From Methylocapsa aurea (GTDB lineage Bacteria > Pseudomonadota > Alphaproteobacteria > Rhizobiales > Beijerinckiaceae), in contig NZ_KN050804.1 in assembly GCF_000746085.1 (NCBI RefSeq), positions 1-64,000 on the forward strand: a stretch of DNA of 64,000 nt, in the 5' to 3' direction. The notes below the pieces were generated by a model. The model searched no databases. It was not told the DNA's origin and saw only the letters and a list, made by a program, of their open reading frames with translations. Numbering within the stretch: position 1 is the stretch's first letter; each line of letters begins with the position of its first letter. Shown one piece after another: positions 8,752-17,619 of the stretch. Both the position numbers and the translations under genes were made by a program.

Positions 8752-9990
8752 TCACCCAAGTTCGTTCTTGAAAATCACGCCGTCTTTCATGATGAGCTTT
8801 AGATTTTTCTCCGGCTTCAGCATAACGCGCAAATCGGTGAGTGGATCGCCTTCGACAACGAGAATATCAGCATAAGCGCCTGGCGAAATTGTCCCCAAAT
8901 TGCCTTTTTGCATCAGCAGTTCCGCGTTGATTGCCGTGGCGGATCTGATCACATTGGGAGCTGTATCGAGATCAATCCGCATTTCAAATTCTCTGAGCTG
9001 CGATTTTTGCGCCTCCGGGCCCCACAGATCGGTGCCGAACGCGATCGGAACCTTATATTGCTTGGCCCATCTGTAAACCTGTTTTCCCCTTTCGACCGTC
9101 TGCTTGACGTTTTCGACAATCTTATCCGGAAGATGCGTTTCATGAGCGCTTTCGATGCGTTGGACAAGCGATATGAAGGTGAGGTCAAGGAATGCGCCGC
9201 ATTGCGCGATCATTGCGACTGTCTCCTCGCTGGCAAAATTGGCGTGCTCAATTGAACGCACGCCAGCCTTCAGGCACCGCCGCACCCCTTCATCGGTATA
9301 GACATGAGCCATGACATAGGCGCCGCGCGCGTTTGCCTCTTCGACAACGGCGCGCAGTTCGGCTTCAGAAAATTCATAGAGTGTGGAATGGGATTCGGAA
9401 GGAAATACAACGCCGCCGGACGCAAACAGTTTGATTTGCGTCGCGCCCTTCCGCAATTCTTCCCGCGCGGCTTTGCGCACCTCGTCAACGCCATCGGCGA
9501 TGACCGACATAACGGAAAATGGACTGATATGGCCGCAAGGGTCGATCAGTTCGCTGACCTTGCGAAAGTCCGCGCCTCCGCCTGTCTGAGTGAGCGCTTT
9601 GCCTGAATAAAATATTCTCGGGCCTATGATTGCGCCCGTCGCGACAAGGTGGGCAATCGAATAATCGGCGCCGCCAGCCTCCCGAATAGTAGTGTAGCCA
9701 TCCATGAGGCTGTTGCGCAAATAGTTCGCCGAAGCGATAGCGATTTCCGACGCCGGATAGGCAACGTTCTTGGGGCTTAGGGACAGTCCGGTTATATGGG
9801 CGTGTGCGTCGATCAGCCCGGGCATGAGCGTCCGGCCGCCTAGATCAATTATCGCCGCGCCGACGGGATCGATGGGCTCGGTAGACAGCGAATGAATGCG
9901 ATTATTCTTGATGAGAACGTTGTACGATCGCTGCAATTCCGTGAAGCCGTCCAGAACGAGACTGGCATTTGCAAAAAGAGTGTCCGGCAT
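8752..9990 (-). CDS. Amidohydrolase family protein (imidazolonepropionase/prolidase-like)
   Basis: 412 aa. Composite-domain start (MPDTLFANASLVLDG), then the metal-site motif GLIDAHAHI (HxH, about residues 62-64), a Lys in TQIKLFASGGV (likely carboxylated metal bridge), His in YVMAHVYTDEG and RSIEHANF, and Asp in FGTDLWGPE. The C-terminus GTISPGAYADILVVEGDPLTD is characteristic of the superfamily. Related enzymes hydrolyse cyclic amides or dipeptides; the substrate is unknown. No signal peptide. Convergent with another amidohydrolase gene. Confidence 0.85.
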   Translation of the reverse strand: MPDTLFANASLVLDGFTELQRSYNVLIKNNRIHSLSTEPIDPVGAAIIDLGGRTLMPGLIDAHAHITGLSLSPKNVAYPASEIAIASANYLRNSLMDGYTTIREAGGADYSIAHLVATGAIIGPRIFYSGKALTQTGGGADFRKVSELIDPCGHISPFSVMSVIADGVDEVRKAAREELRKGATQIKLFASGGVVFPSESHSTLYEFSEAELRAVVEEANARGAYVMAHVYTDEGVRRCLKAGVRSIEHANFASEETVAMIAQCGAFLDLTFISLVQRIESAHETHLPDKIVENVKQTVERGKQVYRWAKQYKVPIAFGTDLWGPEAQKSQLREFEMRIDLDTAPNVIRSATAINAELLMQKGNLGTISPGAYADILVVEGDPLTDLRVMLKPEKNLKLIMKDGVIFKNELG

Positions 9991-10084
9991 CAGAAACTCG
10001 CGCTATATATCGTCGCGCGCAGTTTCGTGATGATCTCCAGAGCCGTCAAGCGGCATTGATCGAAGGCAGCGTTTCGAATCTTTT

Positions 10085-10558
10085 CTACGAGGCGCTTGCG
10101 AATTGCTCGAGCAAGGAGTCGCGCGCCTCCGTGATGCGACGATAATCTTCGTCGGCGCCGCCTGCGTCGGGATGCGCAGTCTTGGCCAGACGCCGAAAGG
10201 CGGCATTGATCTCCGACGGCTTGAGCGCACCCTCCATCGGCAGGTTCAGGACCTCGCGATGCTCCTGATCGTCATCGAAATCCGGCTGAAACAGGAAGGC
10301 CCGGCGTTTTTTTCGCGCCTCGAGGCGCAGATCGACCTGATTCTCCCGCCATTTCTGGCGCGACATCACGAGGCATGCGCCAAAGGCGATCCGGCCCCGC
10401 GCTTCAAGTTCATCAAGACTGAACGGCCCCACGACGTCATAGGGCGGCGCCAGAAAGGCGCTTCTGCCGCCCTCGCCATCCTCGATATGGCCGATCGTCA
10501 CCTTATCGAGGATTCCCAGCGAGCCATTCCAGACGACCCATTCCTCTTTGTCCGTCAT
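10085..10558 (-). CDS. J-domain (DnaJ-like) protein
   Basis: 157 aa from MTDKEEWVVWNGSLG. The last 60 residues are a J-domain: EGALKPSEINAAFRRLAKTAHPDAGGADEDYRRITEARDSL, with the obligatory HPD tripeptide. The N-terminal 90 residues are of unknown fold (FLAPPYDVVGPFSLDELEARG). As a C-terminal J-domain protein without Gly/Phe or zinc-finger regions it is a class III Hsp40, probably recruiting DnaK to a specific client. An ATG 15 bases upstream is an alternative start. Confidence 0.85.
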   Translation of the reverse strand: MTDKEEWVVWNGSLGILDKVTIGHIEDGEGGRSAFLAPPYDVVGPFSLDELEARGRIAFGACLVMSRQKWRENQVDLRLEARKKRRAFLFQPDFDDDQEHREVLNLPMEGALKPSEINAAFRRLAKTAHPDAGGADEDYRRITEARDSLLEQFASAS

Positions 10559-10763
10559 GCCGCGCTCTTTCATGTAGGAGCCCGCGCCGCCACCCCGTCT
10601 TTTTGTGCGAAAGGGTTCGCGACAGTTGGACCGTCTGCGCGTCCATGCATGTTCAGAGCCAAGGTTTTGAAACCGCATTCGCCGCATGTGACGTAAATCT
10701 GCAGAGCGTGACGCAATTAATCTATCACTTTCAATGGCTTATTTGCGAGTTGCGACTCCGAAC

Positions 10764-10979
10764 ATGGCCAACCCGGCGGGTGAATCGAATGACGGGGCGC
10801 TCAGGCTCGATTTTGATCTCCGTTTGACGCTGCAACTTCGCCGCTTGGTCGCGCCCGATGCTGGACTTCCTGCGTGTCGCGAACGCGACGATGGCCTCGG
10901 CCTCGGTGCGACGGCCGGGGAAGCGCTTGCGGATGTTCGAACCGGCGAGAACGGCCGGCATGCTCTTGTCGGAATGTTG
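10764..10979 (+). pseudogene. IS1380-family transposase remnant (N-terminal fragment)
   Basis: The frame reads ...DGALRLDFDLRLTLQLRR, DAGLPACRERDDGLGLGATA, ALADVRTGENGRHALVGML. This lines up with the start of IS1380-type transposases (typically LRLDFD...SDAGLLAYRELDDALGL...ALADARTGKNGRHALVGLLRQS), as I recall the family. Homology stops after about 72 residues, and no DDE catalytic region or inverted repeats follow. The surrounding stretch 10559-11258 holds nothing else I can support. Confidence 0.65.
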
Positions 10980-11258
10980 CCGCCATGCCGCTCGACCGTG
11001 CGGACGCGAATGTCCGCTCCGCCGCGCCAATCGCCCAAAGCGGACTCGCCTTCCGGCCCGAATAGCATTTGCCTTGGGCCGGTTCGCGGTCATGTCGGTC
11101 GTTTTGCGAGTTATGGAGCCATTGCCCGAAAGCAGCGTTTTTTCGATCGTCGCCCCTGATTATCAACAATGCGCGCCGAAGGTCGCTGTAGAATTATGCA
11201 ATTCTAGCCTTTCCTATTACGCTCGAAGCATGGCGACCTGCGTTTTCGGGATGCACTC

Positions 11259-11966
11259 GTGCTGATAGAATTTGATCATCGGGAATCGGACTCACCTTAT
11301 GTCGAGCGCATATGGCGCAGCCGGAGCCGGCAGGGCGGCTTCTTCCTCTCCATGGCTGAAAGCAGCATCGAGTTCGTCGTCACCAGACTGCCGGAGTTTT
11401 CGGCAGTGACGCTGCGGGGGCCAGTGTCCAAAGGCGTCCTCGTCGAATGTCCACCGAACGGCGAATGGCTAGCCGTCCGCTTTCGGCTGGGCGCCTATCT
11501 ACCGCAGATCCCGACGGCGACTTTAATCGACCATCAGAATATCCATTTGCCAATGCTCGCCGATGGCCGCTTCTGGTTTTCAGGCCAAGCCTGGGAAATC
11601 CCAAGCTATGACAATGCGGAGAACTTCGTCGCTCGCCTGGCGCGCGCCGGCGTTATCGCGCAGAGCCATGCAACCGACGCTGCGATCGAAGGCGATTGCG
11701 ACCGAATGAGCCTGCGTTCGGTGCAGCGCCATTTTCGCCATGTCACCGGCATGACGTTCAGCAGCTATCGGCAAATTGTGCGGGCCCGTCATGCGGCAGC
11801 CTTGTTGATGGATGGGAGCTCGGTCCTCGATGCGACATTCGACACCGGCTATTTCGATCAGGCGCATCTCACCCGCTCGGTCAAACAACTGATCGGCACG
11901 ACCCCTGCGCGGCTTGCGCGCGAGCGGCCGCAACTGTCGTTCTCATACAAAGCAAAAGGCGCCTGA
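11259..11966 (+). CDS. AraC-family transcriptional regulator
   Basis: 235 aa starting at GTG. The N-terminal half (SPYVERIWRSRSRQGGFFLS, LAVRFRLGAYLPQIP) is the ligand-sensing domain seen in short AraC regulators of Rhizobiales. The C-terminal part has two HTHs: MSLRSVQRHFRHVTGMTFSSY and DATFDTGYFDQAHLTRSVKQ, ending IGTTPARLARE. It precedes the DUF4287 and DoxX genes on the same strand and may control them. Ligand unknown. Confidence 0.87.
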   Translation: MLIEFDHRESDSPYVERIWRSRSRQGGFFLSMAESSIEFVVTRLPEFSAVTLRGPVSKGVLVECPPNGEWLAVRFRLGAYLPQIPTATLIDHQNIHLPMLADGRFWFSGQAWEIPSYDNAENFVARLARAGVIAQSHATDAAIEGDCDRMSLRSVQRHFRHVTGMTFSSYRQIVRARHAAALLMDGSSVLDATFDTGYFDQAHLTRSVKQLIGTTPARLARERPQLSFSYKAKGA

Positions 11967-12025
11967 TCGGATATTCGTGGCGCGCACCCGCCTCGGTGGC
12001 GAGAACGAATCGAAGGAGCGCGGCT

Positions 12026-12244
12026 ATGAGTTTTCAGGCCTATCTTGACAATATCGAAGCCAAGACCGGGAAGACCCCGGACCAGTTCCGCCAGTGGGGC
12101 GTCGACCGGGGTTTTTCTACAGGGCAAGGACTTGCGGAGGGCATGAAGGCGGGCGCCATCGTCGCCGCCTTGAAGGATGAGTTCGGCCTCGGCCATGGTC
12201 ACGCCATGGCGATCGTTGCGCTTCTCAAAGGCAAGAATAGCTAG
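12026..12244 (+). CDS. DUF4287 domain-containing small protein
   Basis: 72 aa. The ATG follows AAGGAGCGCGGCT. SFQAYLDNIEAKTGKTPDQFR, then GLAEGMKAGAIVAALKDEFGLGHGHAMAIVALLKG, which together are the DUF4287 pattern of a helical domain often found alone or fused to DUF5655. Function unknown. It lies 59 bp after the AraC gene and is probably co-transcribed. Confidence 0.8.
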   Translation: MSFQAYLDNIEAKTGKTPDQFRQWGVDRGFSTGQGLAEGMKAGAIVAALKDEFGLGHGHAMAIVALLKGKNS

Positions 12245-12371
12245 GGCCAAGGAATAGCTAGGTTGAGGCGCGCTCAGCCCCATCTTCATTATTCCGATCC
12301 GCTGGATATTCATGGCCCGCAATCGGCGCTCGGTCGGGCGATGTCCTGCAGCTTCAAGACAGGGAAAGATA

Positions 12372-12779
12372 ATGACGAAAGAAAGATTTGGACGCGCAGC
12401 CGGCTATGTGATGAGCGGGCTCGTCATCGCCTTCATGCTGCTCGACGGCGGGATGAAACTGGTCCCGCTGGACGTGGTGATCAAGACGACCGCCGAACTC
12501 GGCTATCCGCCATTGCCGGAGCTGGCGCGAGGGCTGGGCGTGGTGGCGTTGCTGTGCACCGCGCTCTATGCTTTCCCGCGAACGGCGGTGCTCGGTGCGA
12601 TCCTGCTGACGGCCTACATGGGGGGCGCCGTTGCAACGCATCTGCGCGTGGGCAATCCGCTCTTCACCCATATGCTGTTCGGGGCTTATCTGGCTGTCCT
12701 CGCATGGGGTGGCCTTTTTCTGCGCGACTCCCGGATCAGGGCCTTGCTTCCCTTGAGATCGCCATCGGAGGAACTGTGA
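12372..12779 (+). CDS. DoxX-family membrane protein
   Basis: 135 aa, four hydrophobic helices (GYVMSGLVIAFMLLDG; ELARGLGVVALLCTALY; TAVLGAILLTAYMGGAVATH; LFTHMLFGAYLAVLAWGGLF). The arrangement and the AYMGGAVATHLR stretch fit DoxX-like proteins. Start ATG has GGGAAAGATA upstream; an earlier ATG at 12312 adds an unconserved leader. Follows the AraC and DUF4287 genes on the same strand. Confidence 0.85.
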   Translation: MTKERFGRAAGYVMSGLVIAFMLLDGGMKLVPLDVVIKTTAELGYPPLPELARGLGVVALLCTALYAFPRTAVLGAILLTAYMGGAVATHLRVGNPLFTHMLFGAYLAVLAWGGLFLRDSRIRALLPLRSPSEEL

Positions 12780-13062
12780 TACCGGGGATGGTGATGGCAC
12801 TTATGCGCGCACCGGAGGCAATTCCGATGCGCTCGTCAATGGATAGAGCATATGCTTGGAGTCTAAAGCAGCCGGCCTCCGCTTGCTGGATCGAACGGCT
12901 GCTTCTCCAATTGCCACGCTCCAAAGCAGTCCGGCTGCGATCGGCCAACTCCGATCATTAGACGATCTGCCATGGAATGTCTGAGAAGGCTCGGACGCGG
13001 TAGTTCACCCCGCGGCGGGGCTAGAGACCGTTCATTTGGCCACGATCGCTGATAAATAGTCA

Positions 13063-13096
13063 GTAGGTCGCGGGTTCGACTCCTGCAACCGCACCA
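13063..13096 (+). other. tRNA 3'-end fragment (T-arm, acceptor and CCA), possible attachment-site scar
   Basis: The stretch contains a T-stem/loop GCGGG-TTCGACT-CCTGC followed by an acceptor half AACCGCA and encoded CCA. I cannot find the matching 5' acceptor strand, D-arm or anticodon arm in the preceding 150 bp, so this is not a complete tRNA. Such 3' tRNA copies are left where integrases recombine into tRNA genes. It lies in a 565-bp gene-poor gap (12780-13344) with nothing else clear. Confidence 0.5.
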
Positions 13097-13344
13097 AAGG
13101 GCTTTACGGCTTTCCGATTGCTGCGCGCTCGCAAGCTTGAGTTGCCTTTACGAGATTCCCCTTGAACGGCTGCCTTGGCTTCTCGTCCTCCCCGCTGCCC
13201 ATAAGCGCACCCCTTTTGCTTGGTCTAACCCGCTTATTTTCAATGACTTACGAGAGGCAGCTTTCGCGTAGACGGGCTCCTTTATGCGCGGCGGATAATG
13301 TCCAATATGAAAGGCTCGCCGGCATCCGAGCCTCCCCTCCGCGC

Positions 13345-14235
13345 TCAGACCCCGGCCGGCTCCCTTGGCACGACATCGACGCTGACATCGACATCCTGCT
13401 CCCTTGACCCGAGGATAATTCCGGCGACGGGCGAGATATCGGCGTAGTCGCGGCCTTTCGCCAATTCGATATGGTCATTGCCGATCATCATCGAATTGGT
13501 CGGATCGAGATCGACCCAGCCGCAGTCCTCGCCGCACCACAGCGACACCCAGGCGTGCATCGCGTCGGCGCCTTCGAGGCGCTTTTTCCCTGCCGGGGGA
13601 ATGGTGCGGATATACCCGCTGACATAGGCGGCGGGCAGCCCAAGCCCGCGCAAGCCCGCGATCATGATATGGGCGAAATCCTGGCAGACGCCGCGGCGCT
13701 TCTCGAAAGCCTCTGAAATGGGCGTCGAGACCACCGTCGCTTTGGTGTCATATTTGAAATCGGCCCTGATGCGATGCATCAACTCGGCGGCGCCTTCGAG
13801 AACCGGCCGGCCCTGGGGGAAGCTCGCGCGCGCATATTCGGCGGCGGGCGGGAACCTCGGCACGAAGCGGCTGGGATGCAGGAAATGCGCGGGCGAATCC
13901 GGAGCAAGCGATTCGCTGTCGAAAGCCTGTTCGCGCACCTCCTCGAAGCTAAGTGTCACCGCCGGGCGCGGCGGTTCGGGACGGTCGAGCTCGACGCTCG
14001 TGCGCGCCTCGACGATCAACTCGCGATGCGCGGTCTCGATCGTGATGGAAGTGACGCGATTGCCGAAAAAGCACAGCCGCTCGACGATCTGCGCCGGCTT
14101 CGGATCGATGGCGAGTTCGCTCGCGAGCACCGTTTGACCCGGCGCGTCGGTCGGCAGCAGCCGCAGCGCGCAATGGGCGAAAGTCACGCTCGATGCATAT
14201 TCATAGGTCGTCACATGACGAATGTCATAGATCAT
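13345..14235 (-). CDS. Transglutaminase-like cysteine peptidase family protein
   Basis: 296 aa. An N-terminal bacterial transglutaminase-associated region (IRHVTTYEYASSVTFAHCALRL) is followed by the papain-like core with Cys in RRGVCQDFAHIM (about 181), His in GADAMHAWVSLW and Asp in WVDLDPTNS. No signal peptide. It overlaps the upstream ATP-grasp/alpha-E gene by 4 bp (ATGA), a pairing widely conserved and thought to act in peptide-bond or amide chemistry on an unidentified substrate. Confidence 0.9.
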   Translation of the reverse strand: MIYDIRHVTTYEYASSVTFAHCALRLLPTDAPGQTVLASELAIDPKPAQIVERLCFFGNRVTSITIETAHRELIVEARTSVELDRPEPPRPAVTLSFEEVREQAFDSESLAPDSPAHFLHPSRFVPRFPPAAEYARASFPQGRPVLEGAAELMHRIRADFKYDTKATVVSTPISEAFEKRRGVCQDFAHIMIAGLRGLGLPAAYVSGYIRTIPPAGKKRLEGADAMHAWVSLWCGEDCGWVDLDPTNSMMIGNDHIELAKGRDYADISPVAGIILGSREQDVDVSVDVVPREPAGV

Positions 14236-16751
14236 GCCAGACCGCTCGACTTGTCGGCCCGCGCGACATGCGGCCCTTGCAGGAAATAACGCGCGGCGAC
14301 GGCGTCGGCGAGTTCGAGAATGCTTTTCTCGAAGCCGAGAATTTTTTCATTGTCGAGCTTGGAGGCGACCGCAGTCGCAATTTCGGCGGCGAGCTTTACG
14401 ATCAGCCGGCGCGGCGTCTCAAGCATGCCGTCATCGCTCAGCAAAGGCAGGTTTTCCAGATGCTCGTCGAGCCGCTCGACCTGGAACGCAACGGAGCGCG
14501 GATTGAACGGATCGAGCACGACCATGTCGCGAACCGTGCTCAGCGTCACGCCCATCAGATAGCGCGAACGATAGGTGATCTGCGAATCGAAGAGGTCGAG
14601 CAAGACGTCGAGATCGTCGGCCGGCGCGTCGCGATTGGCGAAATGGCGGGCGAAACGGCAGCCGTTGATGCCGCGCTCGACGCGCCGCCCGATATCGAAC
14701 AGCCGCCAGCCGGCGCCGCGATTCATGTTTTCCTGGGCCAAGCCGGAAATCCCGGCGATCGTCCGCAAAGCCGCATCGGCATGTTCGAAGGCCTCGGCTT
14801 CAGTCAGCAGGGCCTTGGGGGCCATTTCCAAAGCGAGGTTGAGGTCGCCGATCAGCCGCCAGGCGTCGGGCGAAAGCCTTTCGCGAATGAATGAAGCGGC
14901 GCGGCGCGCATCGCGGACGATCGACAGAGCCGAGCCATAGTCCTCATCGCCGTGCAGGGCGATCGCCGCGAGCCCCATGGAATCGCTGGCGGCGGCGCGC
15001 GGCGCGGCGTGCCAGGAGACGAGCAAGCTCGTCAGCTTGGAGACGGTCCATCCCGCATTGACGGTCTGCGCGTCGGTGTCGATCATCCGCCCGGCGAGGC
15101 AGCGGATCAGCCGCAAGGTCGCCTCGGCGCGCTCGAGATAGCGCCCGAGCCAGAACAGATTATCGGCGGCCCGGCTCGGCAGATTGCCCATGACGCGGCG
15201 GATGCGGACGGTCTCGTCGGTCGGCAGCAAAGTGACCATTTCGACCGGCTTGTCGGCGAGCACCCAGACATCGGCCGATTGCACCCCTTCGCCCATCGAC
15301 ACGGCGCGGGCGTCGGCGCGGTCCGAAATGCGGCAGAATCCGCCAGGCATGATCCGCCAGCCGTCGGGCGTGCGCGCGGCATAGACGCGCAGAACAAAGG
15401 GCCGGGGCGTCAGCCGGCCGTCGTTCCATACCGGCGTCGTCGAGAGATTGACGACCTCCTGGCCGACGAAATCGACGCCGCGTTCGGCGATGGCCTTGAC
15501 GAGCCGGCTTTTCTCTTCCGGCGTGAGCGCGGCTCCAATGACCGGCTGATTGGCCGGAAAGCGCAGAACCGGATTGCCGAAAGCGCCGGCGATCGCCAGT
15601 TCGTCCAGGTCGGAGATGACCGACTCGCGCTCCTTTTGCTGGCCGCACCACCAGGTCGCGATATTGGGCAGGCGGAGGTCTTCGCCCAGCAATTTGCGGC
15701 AGAGCTTCGGCATGAAGCTCATCATGGCCGGCGCCTCGAGAACTCCGGAGCCGAGCGCATTGGCGAGCACCACCCCACCCTCCCGCAAGGCGTCGACGAG
15801 ACCCGGCACGCCGAGGCGGGAGCGGGCGTTGAGTTCGAGCGGATCGGCGAAATCGCTGTCGATGCGCCGCCAGATGACATCCGCCCGCTTCAGCCCGGCG
15901 ATGGTCCGCACATGGACCTTGCCTTCGCGCATCGTCAGGTCGCCGCCTTCCACCAGCAGAAAGCCGAGATAGCGGGCGAGATAGGCCTGCTCGAAATAGG
16001 TCTCGTTGAGAGGACCCGGCGTCAACAGGCAGATCCGTGGGTCGGAACGCTGCGCCATCGACATCAGGCCGAAGCGGAACGCCTGAAAAAACGGCGCCAG
16101 CCGCTCGACATTCATGTCCCGGTAAAGGGCGGGGAAGGCGCGCGACAGGACGAGACGGTTGGCCAGCGCGTAGCCGGCGCCGGAGGGCGCCTGAGCCCGG
16201 TCGCCGATCACCCACCATCTCCCATCCGGCCCGCGCCCGATGTCGGCCGCGTAAATATGCAGGAATTTGCCGCCCGGAGGCTTCACGCCATGCAAGGGAT
16301 GCAGAAAATCGGGGCAGCCGGTAACCGCCGCGGCAGGGAGGTCGCCGGCCGCGATCAGCCGCCCATCGCCATAAATATCGGCGAGAACCAGCTCCATGAG
16401 CTGCACGCGTTGCTCGATCCCCTGGGCGATCTCGCGCCATTCCCCCGCCTCGATCAAAAGCGGCACATGGGAGAGCGGCCAGGCCCGCTCGTTCGAATCG
16501 CCATAAATGCGGTAGGAGACGCCAGCATCGCGAATATGCCGATCCGCCGTCGCGAAGCGCCGACCGATGTCGTCGGCGCCAAGATCCGTCAGCGAGTCGA
16601 GGTAACGCAGCCAGTGCGCGCGCGGGCGCCCATCCGCGCCGATGAATTCATCGGGGATGCCGGCGAGCGGCTTGTAATTGGCGACGAGCGCCGCCAGACG
16701 CTGCGCCGCGGTCAAATTTTTTGTCATCGCATCCGCGGCGGTGAAGCTCAT
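14232..16751 (-). CDS. Circularly permuted ATP-grasp plus alpha-E domain fusion protein
   Basis: 839 aa. Residues about 80-480 form the circularly permuted ATP-grasp (DUF404/DUF407): YRIYGDSNERAWPLSHVPL, GRWWVIGDRAQAPSGAGYAL, LLTPGPLNETYFEQAYLARY, LKRADVIWRRIDSDFADPLE, and LANALGSGVLEAPA. Residues about 525-830 are the helical alpha-E domain (DUF403), beginning SRAADNLFWLGRYLERAEAT. In many bacteria these are two separate genes; here they are fused. ATP-grasp enzymes of this type are predicted amide ligases. The ATG directly abuts the mogA stop. Confidence 0.9.
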   Translation of the reverse strand: MSFTAADAMTKNLTAAQRLAALVANYKPLAGIPDEFIGADGRPRAHWLRYLDSLTDLGADDIGRRFATADRHIRDAGVSYRIYGDSNERAWPLSHVPLLIEAGEWREIAQGIEQRVQLMELVLADIYGDGRLIAAGDLPAAAVTGCPDFLHPLHGVKPPGGKFLHIYAADIGRGPDGRWWVIGDRAQAPSGAGYALANRLVLSRAFPALYRDMNVERLAPFFQAFRFGLMSMAQRSDPRICLLTPGPLNETYFEQAYLARYLGFLLVEGGDLTMREGKVHVRTIAGLKRADVIWRRIDSDFADPLELNARSRLGVPGLVDALREGGVVLANALGSGVLEAPAMMSFMPKLCRKLLGEDLRLPNIATWWCGQQKERESVISDLDELAIAGAFGNPVLRFPANQPVIGAALTPEEKSRLVKAIAERGVDFVGQEVVNLSTTPVWNDGRLTPRPFVLRVYAARTPDGWRIMPGGFCRISDRADARAVSMGEGVQSADVWVLADKPVEMVTLLPTDETVRIRRVMGNLPSRAADNLFWLGRYLERAEATLRLIRCLAGRMIDTDAQTVNAGWTVSKLTSLLVSWHAAPRAAASDSMGLAAIALHGDEDYGSALSIVRDARRAASFIRERLSPDAWRLIGDLNLALEMAPKALLTEAEAFEHADAALRTIAGISGLAQENMNRGAGWRLFDIGRRVERGINGCRFARHFANRDAPADDLDVLLDLFDSQITYRSRYLMGVTLSTVRDMVVLDPFNPRSVAFQVERLDEHLENLPLLSDDGMLETPRRLIVKLAAEIATAVASKLDNEKILGFEKSILELADAVAARYFLQGPHVARADKSSGLA

Positions 16752-17294
16752 CTATTGTTTCGGCCGGAATGATTTCAAGATCGCGGCGTCGGTCTCAAGA
16801 TAGGCGGCGCCAATGAGATCCAGACAATAAGGCGTCGCGGGAAAAACCGCATTGAGGCATGTTTCGATCGAAGCAGGCTTTCCTGGCAGATTGATGACGA
16901 GACAGGCTCCGCGATGAGCCGCAATCTGGCGCGAGAGGATCGCGGTTGGAACTTGTTTCAAGCTTTCCTGGCGCATGAGTTCGCCAAAGCCCGGCAGCTC
17001 GCGAGGCGCGGCCGCCAGCGTCGCCTCGGGCGTCAGGTCGCGCGGAGCCGGCCCGGTGCCCCCGGTGGTCAGGATCAAGTCGCAATGCTCCGCATCGGCC
17101 AGTTCGATAAGCGCGTCGCGCACGGACTCAAACCCGTCCGGAATGATCCGGCGCACAATATGGAACGGGCTAATCAATATCCGGGCCAGATAGGCCATGA
17201 TGGCCGGCCCGCTCTGGTCCTCGTAGAGGCCGATGCTGGCGCGGTCGGAGATTGTGACCACGCCGATGATCGCCGCGCGCTTCGTCTCCGCCAT
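16752..17294 (-). CDS. mogA: Molybdopterin adenylyltransferase MogA
   Basis: 180 aa. The protein adenylylates molybdopterin before Mo insertion. Seen: IGVVTISDRAS at the N-terminus, then the family hallmark LILTTGGTGPAPRDLTPEAT, and LVINLPGKPASIETCLNAV. Length fits MogA (about 180-195), not the fused Cnx1/MoeA forms. Its product feeds Mo-cofactor enzymes, separate from FeMo-co of the nitrogenase genes downstream. The stop codon is immediately followed by the ATP-grasp ATG, so the three genes 17294 to 13345 form one operon. Confidence 0.92.
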   Translation of the reverse strand: MAETKRAAIIGVVTISDRASIGLYEDQSGPAIMAYLARILISPFHIVRRIIPDGFESVRDALIELADAEHCDLILTTGGTGPAPRDLTPEATLAAAPRELPGFGELMRQESLKQVPTAILSRQIAAHRGACLVINLPGKPASIETCLNAVFPATPYCLDLIGAAYLETDAAILKSFRPKQ

Positions 17295-17619
17295 CGCCCA
17301 CCCTTAAGCCCCTTGCGTCCCACCTTTGACTTTAAGGAGTTGGACGGCATTTGTGAACCGCCGGCGTCGGGGCGCGTTGAACTGCCCCCTGGTCTTACCC
17401 AAGGCATGCGGCCGTTTTGGCAGATAGCGGCGACGGCGCCTTTGACAGTGGCGCCTCCGCCGGCCGGACGAGCTCCCGGCCGATTCCCGCCAGCGGCAAT
17501 GGTCACGCAATTTCCCTGGCTAAAACGCTATCTTAGCAGCATTTGTGGGATATTCTTGAAAAGATCACTGGCGAATCGCCAACCTCCCTTCCGAGGACTT
17601 CCAAGGCGGAGTTGTTTTC

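Noticed and set aside
12950-13100. A complete tRNA gene ending at the CCA at 13096
   Set aside because: T-arm and CCA are clear but no pairing 5' acceptor strand, D-arm or anticodon arm could be drawn.
14952-16772. 606-aa open frame on the plus strand opposite the ATP-grasp gene
   Set aside because: Antisense to a clear conserved domain protein; the long frame results from high GC and few stops.
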